From the NCBI GenBank assembly GCA_964475515.1, contig CAYYWW010000009.1, forward strand, positions 1-25,473: a DNA stretch of 25,473 bases. The letters run 5' to 3'. Positions 24,601-25,473 of the stretch are shown here, one piece after another. Position 1 is the stretch's first letter. Every line of letters begins with the position of its first letter. Below the pieces are notes generated by a model. That model was not told where the DNA came from. It worked only from the letters and a program-made list of their open reading frames with translations, and made no database searches. The DNA comes from CAYYWW01 sp964475515 (GTDB lineage: Archaea; Aenigmatarchaeota; Aenigmatarchaeia; QMZP01). Both the position numbers and the translations under genes were made by a program.

Positions 24601-24858
24601 ATGAGCACTACTGTTAGAATTTCGTTAGAGGATAAAAAACGTTTAGCTAGATTTGCGAAGAAAGTAAATGCTCGAAGCTTAGTTGAAGCTCTTAGATTAG
24701 CTCTTTCAATGGCCGAGGAAAAACTTGATGAATTTAAAGGAAACATGGAAGCTTTAAAAAAACTTTTGAAAAACATGGGCCGCGTTGGAAATAGAGTATC
24801 TGAAAGAGTAGATGAAGAACTAGCTGACATCATATACAGGGAGAGTAGAGAAGAGTGA
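24601..24858 (+). CDS. vapB: VapB-like antitoxin (ribbon-helix-helix)
   Basis: 85 residues from ATG 24601, with GGTGA 5 bases upstream; a GTG inside that site is not the start. The N-terminus STTVRISLEDKKRLARFAKK is the beta-strand plus helix of a ribbon-helix-helix/CopG-like DNA-binding domain. The acidic, helical C-terminal half (LDEFKGNMEALKKLLKN to the end) is the toxin-binding tail. It overlaps the start of vapC by 4 bases, the normal arrangement for translational coupling. Role: neutralises VapC and autoregulates the operon, probably through the repeat at 24567-24588. Confidence 0.85.
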   Translation: MSTTVRISLEDKKRLARFAKKVNARSLVEALRLALSMAEEKLDEFKGNMEALKKLLKNMGRVGNRVSERVDEELADIIYRESREE

Positions 24859-25319
24859 GCATATTCATAGATACAGGTATTTTTTACGCCCTGCTCGATG
24901 AAAAAGATATTAATCATATAGATGCCTTAGCCATAATGACTCATATCCTTGAAGGAAAATTTGGTAAAGCAGTTACAACAGACTATGTAATTTTAGAAAC
25001 AACACTACTTCTCAAAACAAGAATTGGACCCAAAGTTGTTAAAAGTTTTTTAGACTTCCTTGAAGAAAGCGGAATAACCACAATTATAGTCGATAAAGAA
25101 ACATTTGAAAAAACTCTAAAATTAGTAAAAAAACATCCAAAAAGCCTAAGCATATGCGACGCAGCCACATTAACCATATTAAAAGACTGGAACATAAACA
25201 ACCTAGCCACCTTCAACCTAAAAAGCTTCAAAAACCTAGCAGAAAACATTATAGGAAAAGGATATTTCAACACCCTAACCAACCATGAAAAAGAAAAAAT
25301 AAAATCCCTAGTAAAATAA
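24855..25319 (+). CDS. vapC: VapC-like PIN-domain toxin
   Basis: 154 residues, GTG start overlapping the vapB stop. The PIN active site is visible as D6 (IFIDTG), E48 (ILETTL) and D102 (LSICDAATL). The fourth position, normally Asp in TFD..F, is Asn here (N121 in ATFNLKSF). PIN toxins are Mg-dependent ribonucleases that cut tRNA, rRNA or mRNA; three of the four metal ligands are present, so activity is possible but may be weaker. The C-terminal 25 residues extend past the core as a basic helix. It pairs with vapB and is unrelated to the glycan locus. Confidence 0.85.
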   Translation: MSIFIDTGIFYALLDEKDINHIDALAIMTHILEGKFGKAVTTDYVILETTLLLKTRIGPKVVKSFLDFLEESGITTIIVDKETFEKTLKLVKKHPKSLSICDAATLTILKDWNINNLATFNLKSFKNLAENIIGKGYFNTLTNHEKEKIKSLVK

Positions 25320-25422
25320 GAAAATAAATTAAAGAAATACATAACAAACTTCAAACATTTAAGTTAAAAGGAACACACTAGCTAAAATTTTATCACATGT
25401 TATGTTAAATTTATTTAGTGAG

Positions 25423-25473
25423 ATGTTTGTGAATATGAATGTTATAAAATATTTAGAGGGTGTATTTGAAGTT
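25423..25473 (+). CDS. Start of an ORF at the right edge (partial)
   Basis: ATG 25423 (or the in-frame ATG 25435) opens a frame that runs to the window edge: MFVNMNVIKYLEGVFEV. GTGA lies just ahead of both candidates, and an AT-rich TATA-like AAATTTATTT precedes it at about 25407-25416. It is too short to identify. Confidence 0.35.
   Translation, partial: MFVNMNVIKYLEGVFEV

Noticed and set aside
1..25473. CRISPR arrays, insertion sequences or transposases
   Set aside because: No regularly spaced repeats, no terminal inverted repeats with target duplications, and no transposase or integrase motifs were seen.

Overview
The window is AT-rich archaeal DNA. The evidence is archaeal TATA boxes (for example 2630-2641 on the minus strand and 24560-24567 on the plus strand), GGTGA ribosome binding sites a few bases ahead of many starts, near-exclusive TAA stops, a VapBC pair, and glycosyltransferases of the kind seen in archaeal surface-glycan loci. 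I would guess a TACK-group lineage such as Bathyarchaeia, but no ribosomal or informational gene is present to confirm this.

Layout. (1) 1-150: the tail of a gene for a C-terminally membrane-anchored protein. (2) 227-2437, minus strand: a large membrane-anchored right-handed beta-helix surface protein, convergent with (1). Its reading frame continues upstream through a clear membrane segment that has no usable start. (3) 2585-3232: a non-coding gap with one possible structured RNA element. (4) 3233-23222: a 20-kb block of genes all on the plus strand, which is a surface-polysaccharide or lipid-linked oligosaccharide assembly locus. (5) 23223-23673: a gap with a perfect 28-bp palindrome and two doubtful short ORFs. 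(6) 23674-24333: a third thymidylate-kinase-like protein. (7) 24601-25319: a vapBC toxin-antitoxin pair with its own promoter. (8) the start of another ORF at the right edge.

The glycan locus encodes four GT2 and four GT4 glycosyltransferases, a GT-C-like polytopic membrane protein, a Wzx/MOP-type flippase, a polysaccharide pyruvyltransferase-like protein, an FrhB-like iron-sulfur protein, an NTP_transf_5-like nucleotidyltransferase, a radical SAM/SPASM protein, a WD/Asp-box-like propeller protein and two P-loop proteins of the thymidylate kinase fold; a third such P-loop protein follows just downstream. A coherent reading is that the GTs build a glycan on a membrane lipid at the cytoplasmic face, the flippase exports it, the GT-C-like protein acts outside (transfer or polymerisation), and the pyruvyltransferase, FrhB, nucleotidyltransferase, radical SAM and kinase-like proteins decorate or modify it. 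No sugar-nucleotide synthesis genes are present, so precursors must come from elsewhere.

The most unusual points are the three divergent thymidylate-kinase-like proteins next to a nucleotidyltransferase, two membrane protein genes whose first membrane segment lies upstream of any legal in-frame start, and the 28-bp palindrome at the end of the locus.
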